Positions 1 through 9,717 of a stretch of DNA of 64,000 nt are shown in pieces. The notes below the pieces were generated by a model. The model had not been told where the DNA came from. It ran no database searches and saw nothing but the letters and a program-made list of their open reading frames with translations. Where the stretch lies: assembly GCF_020131355.1 (NCBI RefSeq), contig NZ_JAHLEL010000047.1:124001-188000 (forward strand), in the 5' to 3' direction. The stretch's first letter is position 1. Each line of letters begins with the position of its first letter. Both the position numbers and the translations under genes were made by a program. This DNA comes from Pseudonocardia sp. ICBG1293 (GTDB lineage: Bacteria > Actinomycetota > Actinomycetes > Mycobacteriales > Pseudonocardiaceae).

Positions 1-218
1 GTCGGCTCGCACTACCACTTCGCCGCCGCCAACCCCGGCCTGGAGTTCGACCGCGACGCCGCCTGGGGGCACCGCCTCGACGTGCCCGCCGGGACCTCGG
101 TGCGGTTCGAGCCGGGCGTCGAGCGGGAGGTGACGCTGGTACCGATCGCCGGCACGCGGCGTGTCCCCGGCCTGCGTCCCGAGCGGGCCGGCGCCCTCGA
201 CGAGCGGAGCTACGAGCA

Positions 219-222
<4 letters not shown>
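1..222 (+). CDS. ureB: Urease beta subunit, C-terminal part (5' end outside window)
   Basis: The reading frame is open from the first base and ends at the TGA at 220-222, giving the last 73 residues. They begin with VGSHYHF and continue through AGTSVRFEPG, which are hallmark urease beta motifs. The beta subunit is a structural part of the nickel urease that hydrolyses urea to ammonia and carbamate in the cytoplasm. The stop overlaps the ureC start by 4 bases (GTGA), so the two are translationally coupled. Whether this is a separate ureB or the end of a fused gamma-beta protein cannot be told from here. Identity is secure. Confidence 0.95.
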
Positions 223-1933
<1,711 letters not shown>

Positions 1934-1934
<1 letters not shown>

Positions 1935-2818
1935 TGGCGGGTCTCGCATCGCTGGTGCTCGCCGACGCCCGGTTCCCCGGTGGGGGGCACGTGCACTCCG
2001 GCGGGCTGGAGGAGGCCGCCGAGCGAGGGCTCGTCACCGACGTGGCGTCACTGCACGCGTTCCTGCGCGGACGGCTGCGCACCGCGGGCCGGGTCGCCGC
2101 CTGCGCCGGCGCCGCCGCCGCCCACCGCGCCGCCGCCGCCCACCGCGCCGCCGTCGCCCACCGCGCCGCGGTCGCACCTCCCACCCCCGGTGCTCCTCCC
2201 TCCACACCCGGCGCCCCTCCCCCCACACCCGGTGCCCACGAACGGGCCGTTCGTACGAACCTTTCGTACGAACGGCCCGCTCGTGCGGGTCGGGCGGGGG
2301 GCCGGGAGGAGGGTCGGGACGGGGGTCGGGCGGGACCGCTCGGTGCGGCGCTGGGGGCGCTCGACGCGGCGCTCGACGCCCGGACGCCGTCGCTGGCCCA
2401 GCGCGAGGCGTCGCGGGTGCAGGGCAGGGCCGCCCTGCGCGCGGCGCGGGCGGCGTGGCCGTCGCCGGCGCTCGACACGCTGGTCGCGGTCGACCGCCGC
2501 CCGCACCACCCGCTGCTCGTCGGGGTCGTCGTCGGCGTCGCCGGGGAGTCCCCGGCCGCCGCGGCGCGCTGCGTCGGCTACCTCGCCGTCTCCGGGCCCG
2601 CGTCCGCGGCGGTGCGGCTGCTCGGGCTGGACCCGTTCGCCGTCAACGCCGCGCTCGTCGCCCTGGACGACGACCTCGCCGTCGTCGTCGACGAAGCCGC
2701 GGCCCTCGCGGCGGGCGATCCCGCCGACCTCCCGGCGCCCGGCGCGCCGGTCCTCGACCTCATGGCCGAGTCCCACGTCCACCACCACCGCGAGAGGGTG
2801 CGTCTCTTTGCCTCCTGA
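1934..2818 (+). CDS. ureF: Urease accessory protein UreF with a low-complexity insertion
   Basis: UreF forms the UreF-UreG-UreD(H) complex that delivers nickel to apo-urease. The N-terminus (FPGGGHVHSGGLEEA, residues 14-28) and the C-terminal half (LDARTPS, SRVQGRAALRAAR, HHPLLVGVV) are typical UreF. The protein is 294 residues, whereas most homologues are about 210-230. The excess is residues ~61-135: three AHRAA(A/V)A-type repeats, then PTPGAPP-type repeats, then an Arg/Gly-rich stretch. The reading frame stays open through this extra DNA, so it is an in-frame expansion and not a break. Whether the protein still works is unknown. ATG at 1934 is chosen because it follows the ureC stop directly. 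Confidence 0.88.
2114..2236. repeat. Tandem repeats inside ureF
   Basis: About three copies of an 18-bp GC-only unit (GCCGCCGCCCACCGCGCC type) at roughly 2113-2172 are followed by about three copies of a 21-bp unit ending in ACACCCGGYGCCC. They encode the Ala/His/Arg and Pro/Thr/Gly repeats in UreF. Slipped-strand expansion within coding DNA is the likely origin. Confidence 0.7.
2237..2285. repeat. Long inverted repeat inside ureF
   Basis: A perfect 15-bp arm GGGCCGTTCGTACGA (2244-2258) is repeated inverted at 2264-2278 around the 5-base spacer ACCTT. With one mismatch the arms extend to 2237-2285, giving 21 of 22 pairs. Base composition (CGTACGAA) is unlike the surrounding codons. It looks like a small palindromic element that landed in ureF and is translated in frame. 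Confidence 0.75.
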
Positions 2819-3536
2819 ACAGGGCACGTCGACCGGGCAGACCGGGCACGGCCACAGTCACGTGATCAGCTTCGACCCGACCGTCACCGACCACGACCAC
2901 CACGACCCGGCCCCGGCCGGCGGGCGCGCGGTGCGGATCGGGATCGGCGGGCCGGTCGGCTCGGGCAAGACCGCGCTGGTCGCGGCGCTGGCCCGCAGCC
3001 TCGGCGAGCGGGTGCGCCTGGCCGTGGTCACCAACGACATCTACACCACCGAGGACGCGGACTTCCTGCGCCGCAACGCCGTGCTGCCGCCGGAGCGGGT
3101 CGAGGCCGTGCAGACCGGCTGCTGCCCGCACACCGCGATCCGCGACGACATCACCGCCAACCTCGACGCCGTCGAGCTGCTGGAGGAGCGCTTCGAGGAC
3201 CTGGACCTGGTGCTCGTGGAGTCCGGCGGGGACAACCTCACCGCGGTGTTCAGCCGCGGCCTGGTGGACCGGCAGATCTTCGTCGTCGACGTCGCGGGCG
3301 GGGACAAGGTGCCGCGCAAGGGCGGTCCCGGCGTGACCACCGCCGACCTACTCGTGATCAACAAGACCGACCTCGCGCCGCTGGTGGGTGCCGACCTCGC
3401 GGTGATGACCGGCGACGCCGCGCGCATCCGCGGGGAGCTGCCGGTGATCGCGCAGTCGCTGGTCGAGGACCCCGGCGCCGCGGACGTCGGCGCCTGGGTG
3501 CTCGACCAGGTCGCCGCGGTCCGGGCGAGCACCTGA
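2808..3536 (+). CDS. ureG: Urease accessory GTPase UreG
   Basis: SIMIBI-class GTPase that powers nickel insertion into urease. The P-loop GPVGSGKT lies at residues 48-55, followed by NDIYTTEDADFL, the metal-binding CCPHTAIRDD, the switch ESGGDNL and the guanine-specific NKTD. The N-terminus carries a His-rich stretch (HGHSH and DHDHHD), common in actinobacterial UreG and likely to bind nickel. I chose TTG at 2808, which overlaps the ureF end by 11 bases and has GAGAGGG at about 10 bases upstream. A GTG after the first His stretch is possible but would lose conserved histidines. Length is 242 residues. Confidence 0.95.
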   Translation: MPPEQGTSTGQTGHGHSHVISFDPTVTDHDHHDPAPAGGRAVRIGIGGPVGSGKTALVAALARSLGERVRLAVVTNDIYTTEDADFLRRNAVLPPERVEAVQTGCCPHTAIRDDITANLDAVELLEERFEDLDLVLVESGGDNLTAVFSRGLVDRQIFVVDVAGGDKVPRKGGPGVTTADLLVINKTDLAPLVGADLAVMTGDAARIRGELPVIAQSLVEDPGAADVGAWVLDQVAAVRAST

Positions 3537-3537
3537 G

Positions 3538-4293
3538 GTGCGGGCCTGCGCGGAGCTCGTCGTCGTCGCGCGGGAGGGCCGGTCGGTCGTCACCACGCTG
3601 CGCGCGCAGTCCCCGCTGGCCCTGGTCCCCCGCCGCGGCGTCACCGGCGCCTCCCGGTCCGAGGCCGTCGTGCACCTGGTCGGGTCGGCCTCCACCCCGT
3701 TGGCCGGCGACGACGTCACCCTCACCGTCACGGTCGGGGCGGGGGCGCACCTGATCCTGACCGGGGTCGCCGCGGCCGTCGCGCTGCCGGGGGCACGCCG
3801 CACCGACGGCACGACCCGACCGAGCCGGACCGTGCTGCGCTGCACCGTCGACGACGGCGGCTCGCTGACCTACCTGCCGGAACCGACGGTGGTGACCGGG
3901 CGTGCCCACCACGAAGCCGTGCTCGACGTGGTGCTCGCCCCGACCGCCGCGCTGCGCGCCCGCGACGTGCTGGTCGCCGGCCGCACCGGGGAGCGGCCGG
4001 GTCGCTGCCGGGGCACGGTCCGGGTCACCGAGCGGGACGGCGGACCGTTGCTGGTGCAGACCCAGGAGATCGGTGACCCGCTGCTCGACGACTCCCCCGC
4101 CCACCTCGCCGGGCACCGGGTCCTGGGCACCGAGGTCCTGGTCGGGCCCGCCCACGAGCAGGTCCCCGCGAGCTGCGGGGACGGCTGGAGCCTGTCCCCG
4201 CTGCCCGGGCGCGGAGCACTGGCGACGGCCGTCGCGCACGATGCCGTCACCGCCGCCCGCCGCCTCGCCGAGGCGGTCGCCGCCGCCGGGTGA
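3538..4293 (+). CDS. ureD: Urease accessory protein UreD/UreH
   Basis: This is the scaffold that binds apo-urease and recruits UreF/UreG. The protein has 251 residues, slightly short for the family, with the typical beta-rich pattern including GGSLTYLPEPTVVTGRA and GHRVLGTEVLVGP. The GTG start is one base after the ureG stop, and position as the last gene of ureBCFGD fits the usual actinobacterial order. UreD is poorly conserved, so synteny carries much of the call. Confidence 0.88.
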   Translation: MRACAELVVVAREGRSVVTTLRAQSPLALVPRRGVTGASRSEAVVHLVGSASTPLAGDDVTLTVTVGAGAHLILTGVAAAVALPGARRTDGTTRPSRTVLRCTVDDGGSLTYLPEPTVVTGRAHHEAVLDVVLAPTAALRARDVLVAGRTGERPGRCRGTVRVTERDGGPLLVQTQEIGDPLLDDSPAHLAGHRVLGTEVLVGPAHEQVPASCGDGWSLSPLPGRGALATAVAHDAVTAARRLAEAVAAAG

Positions 4294-4301
4294 CCCCACC
4301 A

Positions 4302-4346
4302 CGGTGCGGGGGCGGGCGCCGGACCTCCACGCCGGCCCCCGCACCG
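4302..4346. terminator. Hairpin between convergent ureD and permease
   Basis: A perfect 12-bp inverted repeat CGGTGCGGGGGC (4302-4313) / GCCCCCGCACCG (4335-4346) with a 21-base loop fills the gap between two converging genes. There is no T-tract, as is usual in high-GC actinobacteria. It is probably a bidirectional terminator. Confidence 0.55.
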
Positions 4347-4353
4347 GTCGCGC

Positions 4354-5991
4354 TCACCTCCCGGCCGGGAGCAGGTGCTCGCCCGTCCGGTCGGTGCTCA
4401 GGCACAGCGAGCACACGTAGGCGTCGTGCGCGGGGCAGGCCGCCATGTCCGGTCGCTCCAGGTCCTGCCCGCACACGTGGCACGGCAGCGTGACCGCCGA
4501 GGGGTTGCCGTGCTCGTCGAGCATCGGCAGGTCGATCCCGTCGTCCGTGCGGCGCAGGTACCAGCGGCCCCGGGTGGCCAGCGCGATCACCGGCGGCAGC
4601 ACCACCCCGAGCACGATCGCGACCAGCGGCGAGAACGGCGCGATCGCCTCGCCCAGCAGCCCGAAGAACGCCGCGATCGACAGCCCGCCCGCGACGAGCA
4701 CCGAGCCGAACCCGACCGGGTTGACCGCGTACAGCATGCCGCGGCGGAACTCCGGGATCCTCGGCGAGATGCCCAGCAGGTACTTGTTCACCACGATGTC
4801 GGTGGCGACCACGACGATCCACGCGATGCCCATGTTGGCGTAGAACCCGAGGATCGCGTTGAGGAAGTCGAACATGTTCGCCTCCATCAGCACGAGCGCG
4901 ATCACCAGGTTGACGCCGAGGAACACGAGGCGGCCGGGGTAGGTCCCGGTGATCCGGGTGAAGGAGTTCGTCCAGGCCAGCGAGCCCGAGTAGGCGTTCG
5001 TGACGTTGATCTTGATCTGGCTGATGACGACGAGCACCACGGCGAGGGTGATCGCCAGCCACGCGGGCATCAGCTCCTGGTAGATCACCAGGAACTGGTG
5101 CACCGGCTCGTTGGCCACCGTCGCGCCGTCGGCCACGTTGGCGATGAGGTACACCGCGAGGAAGAGCCCGACGACCTGCTTGGCCGCCCCGAACAGCACC
5201 CAGCCCGGCCCGGCGAGCAGGGTCGCGGTCCACCAGCGGCGGGCGTTCTCCGGGGTCCTGGGCGGCATGAACCGCAGGTAGTCGATCTGCTCGGCGATCT
5301 GGGCGATCAGTGACAGGCACACCCCGGCGGCGAGCATGACCGAGCCGAGGCTCGGGGTCCCCGTGCCGTCCTCGCCCTGGTAGGCCAGGAACGTCGACAC
5401 CGAGTCCGGGTGCGCGACGAGCAGGTAGCCGAACGGCAGCACCATGAGGACCAGCCAAAGCGGCGTCGTCCACACCTGCAGCGTGGACAGCAGCGACATC
5501 CCGTACACCACCAGCGGGAAGATGATCACCGTGGACACGGCGTAGCCCGCCCACAGCGGCAGACCCAGCCCCAGCTCCAGGCCCTGGGCCATGATCGAGC
5601 CCTCGAGGGCGAAGAAGATGAAGGTGAACGTCGCGAAGATGACGTTGGTCAGGATCGAGCCGTAGTAGCCGAAGCCGCTGCCACGGGTGATCAGGTCCAG
5701 GTCGAGGTTGTAGCGGGCCGCGTAGTACGCCAGCGGCAGTCCGGTCGCGATGATCACCAGCGCGAACACGGCGATGCCCCACAGGGCGTTCACCGTGCCG
5801 TAGGCGATGCCGATGTTCGCACCGATCGCGAAGTCGGCGAGGTAGGCGATGCCACCGAGGGCCGTCACGCCGACGACGCCCGGCGACCAGCGGCGGTAGC
5901 TGCGCGGCGCGAACCGCAGCGTGTAGTCCTCCAGCGTCTCGCGCGCGGCGCCGGCCTGCGCGGCCGCGGTCCGGTCCATCTCCTGCGTCAT
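4354..5991 (-). CDS. NCS1-family nucleobase/ureide permease with C-terminal Cys cluster
   Basis: A 545-residue membrane protein of the cytosine/purine/allantoin NCS1 family. About twelve hydrophobic segments span roughly residues 40-465, including YLADFAIGANIGIAYG, GFGYYGSILTN and QIKINVTNAYSGSLAWTNSF. After the membrane domain comes a hydrophilic tail with CHVCGQDL, AACPAHDAYVC and SLC, i.e. two CxxC pairs plus another Cys and a His, arranged like a small zinc-binding module. That tail is not part of ordinary NCS1 carriers. The ATG at 5991 is followed by MTQEMDRT. The gene is divergent from uraD and convergent with ureD, so a purine or ureide substrate is inferred; specificity cannot be read from sequence. 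Confidence 0.85.
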   Translation of the reverse strand: MTQEMDRTAAAQAGAARETLEDYTLRFAPRSYRRWSPGVVGVTALGGIAYLADFAIGANIGIAYGTVNALWGIAVFALVIIATGLPLAYYAARYNLDLDLITRGSGFGYYGSILTNVIFATFTFIFFALEGSIMAQGLELGLGLPLWAGYAVSTVIIFPLVVYGMSLLSTLQVWTTPLWLVLMVLPFGYLLVAHPDSVSTFLAYQGEDGTGTPSLGSVMLAAGVCLSLIAQIAEQIDYLRFMPPRTPENARRWWTATLLAGPGWVLFGAAKQVVGLFLAVYLIANVADGATVANEPVHQFLVIYQELMPAWLAITLAVVLVVISQIKINVTNAYSGSLAWTNSFTRITGTYPGRLVFLGVNLVIALVLMEANMFDFLNAILGFYANMGIAWIVVVATDIVVNKYLLGISPRIPEFRRGMLYAVNPVGFGSVLVAGGLSIAAFFGLLGEAIAPFSPLVAIVLGVVLPPVIALATRGRWYLRRTDDGIDLPMLDEHGNPSAVTLPCHVCGQDLERPDMAACPAHDAYVCSLCLSTDRTGEHLLPAGR

Positions 5992-6264
5992 CGATGCCCC
6001 CACGGTGGCCGGGTCGGAGGACCACCGACCGGGAATGGTCCGTGGCGCAACGACCGCACGGCGTTGCCCGCTCGTGACGACTGCGTGACCACAGAACCCG
6101 GCGAACCGGACGAGCCGGGGCACCGGATGACGCCCGTGCTGCGTCGCGGTACGACTGGATGACGAACCGGCCGCACCGGGCGCGCGAGGTCGGCGCACCG
6201 CGCAGCGTGGGCCGCCGACACGCACCGCGACCGCGCCCGCCCGAGGGCCGCCGGCGGGTGACCC
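5992..6264. other. Divergent intergenic region
   Basis: No credible coding region lies between the NCS1 permease and the uraD promoter. A 6-bp hairpin GGTCGG/CCGACC occurs near 6015-6033 in the permease leader. Otherwise nothing recognised. Confidence 0.4.
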
Positions 6265-6294
6265 TTGACACCTCACCGCCGCGAAACCAACACT
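6265..6294 (+). promoter_or_regulatory. Candidate uraD promoter
   Basis: A TTGACA hexamer at 6265-6270 is followed 18 bases later by AACACT (6289-6294), a weak -10. It lies immediately upstream of the proposed repressor palindrome and about 70 bp before the uraD ATG. Confidence 0.35.
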
Positions 6295-6315
6295 GATAAC
6301 ACTTCGGAACCACGA

Positions 6316-6330
6316 TTTCGCATCGTGGAA
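6316..6330. promoter_or_regulatory. Candidate AllR/IclR operator upstream of uraD
   Basis: TTTCGCATCGTGGAA matches the palindrome TTCCGCATTGCGGAA, found at 17215-17229, at 12 of 15 positions. It lies between the candidate promoter and uraD, where a repressor would block transcription. A weaker half-match ending CGGAA lies at 6295-6309. Confidence 0.5.
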
Positions 6331-6359
6331 ATCGCGGAACGAGTACGGAAGCAGGCCCC

Positions 6360-6866
6360 ATGCCGGACGCCCTGACCCTCGACCACCTCAACACCGCGCC
6401 GCCGGACGTGCTGCGACCGTCGCTGCGCGCCTGCGCCACCTCGACGGCCTGGGCCGACCGGCTGCTGGCGGGTCGCCCCTACGCCGGGGTCGACGACGCG
6501 GTCGCCGCGGCGGAGAAGGCGGTCCTCGAGCTGGACGGCGCCGAGATCGACGCCGTCCTGGCCGGGCACCCCCGCATCGGCGAGCGGCCCGGGACCGCGC
6601 ACGCCGAGGGCGCCGCGTTCTCCCGCTCCGAGCAGTCCGGGGTGGACACCGGAGCCGACACCACGGCCCGGCTCGCCGCCGGCAACGCCGCCTACGAGCA
6701 CCGGTTCGGGCACGTGTTCCTGATCCGGGCCGCGGGCCGGGACGCGGCGGAGGTCCTCGCCGAGCTGGAACGGCGGCTGCGCAACGACCCGGCGACCGAG
6801 CGCGCCGAGGCCGCCAGGCAGCTCGCCGAGATCACCGGACTGCGACTGCGGCAGGTGCTGTCGTGA
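6360..6866 (+). CDS. uraD: 2-oxo-4-hydroxy-4-carboxy-5-ureidoimidazoline (OHCU) decarboxylase
   Basis: A 168-residue enzyme catalysing the third step of urate breakdown, OHCU to S-allantoin plus CO2. Family motifs are clear: GHPRIGERP around residue 61, SRSEQSG, YEHRFGHVFLIRAAGR and the C-terminal RLRNDP...EITGLRLRQ. ATG at 6360 is the first start after the operator region. The stop overlaps hiuH by 4 bases (GTGA), so uraD, hiuH and uricase form a compact operon covering all three reactions from urate to allantoin. Confidence 0.95.
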   Translation: MPDALTLDHLNTAPPDVLRPSLRACATSTAWADRLLAGRPYAGVDDAVAAAEKAVLELDGAEIDAVLAGHPRIGERPGTAHAEGAAFSRSEQSGVDTGADTTARLAAGNAAYEHRFGHVFLIRAAGRDAAEVLAELERRLRNDPATERAEAARQLAEITGLRLRQVLS

Positions 6867-7165
6867 GCAGCTTCTCCACCCACGTCCTCGACGCCGCCGC
6901 GGGTCGCCCCGCCGCGGGTGTCCCGGTCGTCCTGCACGCCGGTGACACCGTGCTGGCCGAGGGCACCACCGACGCCGACGGCCGCTGGCGCGCGCCGGAC
7001 ACGGCCGCTCTGACCGCGGGCGTGCTGCACCGCATCACGTTCAGCACCCCGAGCCCGTTCTTCCCGGAGGTGTCGATCGCGTTCCGCCCGGAGCGCACCG
7101 ACCGCCACCACCACGTCCCGCTGCTGCTGTCGCCCTACTCCTACTCCACCTACCTCGGGAGCTGA
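6863..7165 (+). CDS. pucM: 5-hydroxyisourate hydrolase (transthyretin-like)
   Basis: A 100-residue transthyretin-fold hydrolase opening 5-hydroxyisourate to OHCU. The family signature is present at both ends: FSTHVLDAAAGRPA (active-site His) and the C-terminal YSTYLGS, a variant of the usual YRGS tetrapeptide. HHHVPLLLSPYSY supplies the other active-site His and Arg/Ser region. The protein is at the short end for the family (usually 105-118). The GTG start overlaps the uraD stop. Leu replacing Arg in the terminal motif is unusual and could affect activity. Confidence 0.92.
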   Translation: MSSFSTHVLDAAAGRPAAGVPVVLHAGDTVLAEGTTDADGRWRAPDTAALTAGVLHRITFSTPSPFFPEVSIAFRPERTDRHHHVPLLLSPYSYSTYLGS

Positions 7166-7168
7166 TCC

Positions 7169-8083
7169 ATGTCCGTCTCGGTGCACCTCGGCGACAACAA
7201 GTACGGCAAGGCGGAGGTCCGCGTGGTGCGGGTCGTCCGCGACACCGCGCGCCACGAGATCCACGACCTGAACGTGACCAGCCAGCTGCGCGGTGCCGCC
7301 CTGGAGAGCAGCTACCTGACCGGCGACAACGCGAAGGTCGTCGCCACCGACACCCAGAAGAACGTGGTGTACGCATTCGCGTCCGAGCACGGGATCACCT
7401 CGCCCGAGGAGTTCCTGATGCTGCTCGGTGACCACTTCACCGGGGAGTTCGAGTGGATCACCGGTGGGCTGTGGCAGGCCGAGCTGTACGAGTGGGAGCG
7501 GATCGCCGTCGACGGCGCCGGGCACGACCACTCCTTCGTCCGCTCGGGCCGGGCCACCCGGCTCGCGACGGTGCAGAAGACCGGCGGGGCCACCCACGTC
7601 ACCGCCGGGCTCAAGGACCTCACCGTCCTCAAGTCCACCGGCAGCGAGTTCCACGGCTTCCCGCGCGACCGCTACACCACCCTGGTCGAGACCGACGACC
7701 GCATCCTGGCCACCTCGGTCACCGCGCGCTGGCGGTACCTGCCCGAGGCCGTCGCGGCCGGGCTGGACTACAACGCCGCCTACGACGCGATCGGCGCCGC
7801 GATGCTGTCGGCGTTCGCCACCACGCACTCGCTGGCCCTGCAGCAGTCGCTGTTCGAGATGGGCCGCGCCGCGGTCGAGGCGTGCGACGGCGTCGCCGAG
7901 GTCCGGTTCGCGATGCCGAACAAGCACCACTTCCTGTCCGACCTGTCGCCGTTCGGACTCAAGAACCCGGGCGAGGTCTTCCACGCCGCCGACCGCCCCT
8001 ACGGCCTGATCGAGGGCACCGTCGTGCGGGACGGCGTGACCCCGGCGCCGGAGGCCTGGACCGACGTGCCGTCCTTCGTCTGA
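7169..8083 (+). CDS. pucL: Urate oxidase (uricase)
   Basis: A cofactor-free oxidase converting urate, O2 and water to 5-hydroxyisourate and H2O2. It has 304 residues, the normal length. Recognisable blocks are NKYGKAEVRVVRV near the start, the catalytic Lys/Thr region with YLTGDNAKVVATDTQKN, FHGFPRDRYTTL, and the late NKHHFLSDLSPFGLKNPGEVF. The ATG lies 3 bases after the pucM stop. The downstream gene, an NCS2 permease, probably belonged to the same operon before insertion of the IS110 element. Confidence 0.97.
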   Translation: MSVSVHLGDNKYGKAEVRVVRVVRDTARHEIHDLNVTSQLRGAALESSYLTGDNAKVVATDTQKNVVYAFASEHGITSPEEFLMLLGDHFTGEFEWITGGLWQAELYEWERIAVDGAGHDHSFVRSGRATRLATVQKTGGATHVTAGLKDLTVLKSTGSEFHGFPRDRYTTLVETDDRILATSVTARWRYLPEAVAAGLDYNAAYDAIGAAMLSAFATTHSLALQQSLFEMGRAAVEACDGVAEVRFAMPNKHHFLSDLSPFGLKNPGEVFHAADRPYGLIEGTVVRDGVTPAPEAWTDVPSFV

Positions 8084-8120
8084 CCCCACCCGTCCACACG
8101 AAGGAATCCGAATGATGGTG

Positions 8121-9368
8121 TCAAGCCGCGGTAGCGGGTTGTGGTGCGGTGATGGTGAACATTCTCCGGTCACGCAGCAGGGCCCACAGGACGTCGACCA
8201 GGCGTCGGGCCAGGGCGAGCAGAGCTTGGGTGTGCAGCATTCTTTCGCTGCGTTTGCGCTGGTAAAAGGCCCGGGACGGGCCGTTGACCTTGAGGCTGGA
8301 CAGCGCGGCCATGTAGAACACTCGCCGCAGGCGGCGGTTGTAGCGTCGTGGGCGGCGCAGGTTCCCGCTGATCCGGCCGGAGTCCTGGGGCACTGGGACG
8401 AGGCCGGCGTAGGAGGCCAGCCGTCCCGAGCTGGCGAAGCCACCCAGCTCGGAGCCGACATCAGCGCCGATACTGCTGCTGACACCGCCGTTGGTGGCGG
8501 TGAGGAATTCCGCGCCCAGAATGGGGCCGAGTCCGGGCAGCGACTCGATGATCGCCGCGTCCGGGTGGGTGCGGAACACGGTGGTGATCAGCTTGTCGGT
8601 GTCTTTGATCTCCCGGTCGAGCTCCAACAGCCGCCGGGCCAGGCCGGCGACAAGGACCGCGGTCCGCGTCTCGCTGGGCAGGGTCACGGTCTGGGCGTGG
8701 GCTGCGGCGACCGCGGTGGCCGCCATCGTGGGGATGCCTGGTGCCCATGCCCGGTGGGCGTGCAGATACTCGATCACTCCGGCTGTGTCCGCGTCTCGGA
8801 GCGCCTGCGGTGTCTGGAACCCGGTGACCAGCACCAGAGCGCTGCGGGTGGAGTAGTCGAAGGCCGCCTCGAGACCGGGAAAGATCGACCCGAGCAGGTC
8901 ACGCAGCCGGTTGACCCCGCGTACCCAGTCAGCCATCAGGTCCTCGCGGTGGGCCACGAGCCGACGCAGCTCAGCAGTGGTCTCGTCAGTGGCGGTAACC
9001 ACGGTGAGGTCGGCGCCGGACATGCGGGCGGTGTCGGCGATGACCTTTGCGTCGCGGGCGTCGGTCTTGGCCTCCCCACGGAACACGCCGCTCATCCGGT
9101 TGACGACCCGCCCGGGAACGTAGACCACCCGCTGGTCGGCTGCGGTGAGGACGACCTGCAACAGCGCGGCATAGCTGTTGGTCAGATCGATCGCCCACCG
9201 CACGTCCTCGGCCGCGGCGGACGCCCGATCGAGCAGAGCTTCGATCGCGGCCTGGTCGTTGCCGACCTTGCGGGAGAACACAACCTTGCCCTCGGCATCG
9301 ACAGCGCAGGCGTGGTGGGTCCTTTTCCCGACGTCGATCCCGATCCAGACCACTGCTCGTCGCGCCAC
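8121..9368 (-). CDS. IS110-family DEDD transposase
   Basis: Bridge-RNA-guided recombinase of IS110 elements. The N-terminal RuvC-like DEDD domain begins with VVWIGIDVGKRTHH; the middle has KTDARDAKVIADTAR; the C-terminal Tnp20 domain has ESLPGLGPILGAEFL with its serine region and RLASYAGLVPVPQDSG. I chose GTG at 9368 because CAGGAG lies ~9 bases upstream; an in-frame TTG at 9407 would add 13 residues. Length is 415 residues, normal for the family. It is unrelated at sequence level to the transposase at 25868, so two different IS110 lineages are present. Confidence 0.93.
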   Translation of the reverse strand: MARRAVVWIGIDVGKRTHHACAVDAEGKVVFSRKVGNDQAAIEALLDRASAAAEDVRWAIDLTNSYAALLQVVLTAADQRVVYVPGRVVNRMSGVFRGEAKTDARDAKVIADTARMSGADLTVVTATDETTAELRRLVAHREDLMADWVRGVNRLRDLLGSIFPGLEAAFDYSTRSALVLVTGFQTPQALRDADTAGVIEYLHAHRAWAPGIPTMAATAVAAAHAQTVTLPSETRTAVLVAGLARRLLELDREIKDTDKLITTVFRTHPDAAIIESLPGLGPILGAEFLTATNGGVSSSIGADVGSELGGFASSGRLASYAGLVPVPQDSGRISGNLRRPRRYNRRLRRVFYMAALSSLKVNGPSRAFYQRKRSERMLHTQALLALARRLVDVLWALLRDRRMFTITAPQPATAA

Positions 9369-9580
9369 GAACAAACTCCTGTTGTTGCAGTTCACGCCCG
9401 TGGACAACCCGCCATCAGGTCCCTAATCAGCGACGGTTCGCATCAGATCCGAATCAGTGGCCAGGCCTGTCCAGAACGACGGGGCGGCCATTCCTTCCGA
9501 GCCACCGAAGCGGCAACAGCTCATCAGCCACACCCCGTCGTCCCGGGCATCCGGGGCATCAACCCCGAACACCTGCGACC
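9369..9580 (-). ncRNA. Probable bridge-RNA region of the first IS110 element
   Basis: IS110-group elements encode a structured bridge RNA in the non-coding end upstream of the transposase; this stretch has the right position and size. Read on the minus strand it contains GAAGGAAT (9497-9490), identical to the left flank at 8100-8107, as a target guide would be. I could not fold it, so exact RNA ends and loops are unknown. Confidence 0.4.
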
Positions 9581-9583
9581 TTA

Positions 9584-9704
9584 GAGGTCATTTCAGAACG
9601 AGGTCGACGTGTCTGTTGTAGACGACAAGCGGCTATCTGACCTGCCGTTTGATCTGTCGTCGAGGGGTCAATGGAAACTCGACAAGTCGTTCTGAAACGA
9701 CCTC
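9584..9704. repeat. 121-bp MITE-like element with IS5-type ends
   Basis: The left end GAGGTCATTTCAGAACGA (9584-9601) recurs inverted at 9687-9704 with one mismatch. Both ends are flanked by TTA (9581-9583 and 9705-9707), fitting the 3-bp TNA duplication of IS1031-group IS5 elements. There is no coding capacity. It lies between the IS110 element and the NCS2 permease, whose ATG is only 13 bp away. Confidence 0.7.
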
Positions 9705-9717
9705 TTAGGGACGTCTC

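Larger units (their letters stand above)
8108..9580 (-). mobile_element. IS110-family insertion sequence (first copy; ends approximate)
   Basis: One transposase gene with short sequence after its stop and a ~210-base non-coding stretch ahead of its start, as in the IS110 group. No terminal inverted repeats are visible, which is expected for the family. The outer ends are inferred: uricase ends at 8083 and a separate small element begins at 9584. The element splits uricase from the NCS2 permease. Confidence 0.8.

Noticed and set aside
2237..2285. Rho-independent terminator at the large palindrome in ureF
   Set aside because: It lies in the middle of an open, conserved gene with downstream ureG and ureD on the same transcript; a repeat insertion explains it better.
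8112..9584. Plus-strand 490-codon open frame over the first IS110 element
   Set aside because: Antisense of the transposase; composition is typical of GC-rich shadow frames.
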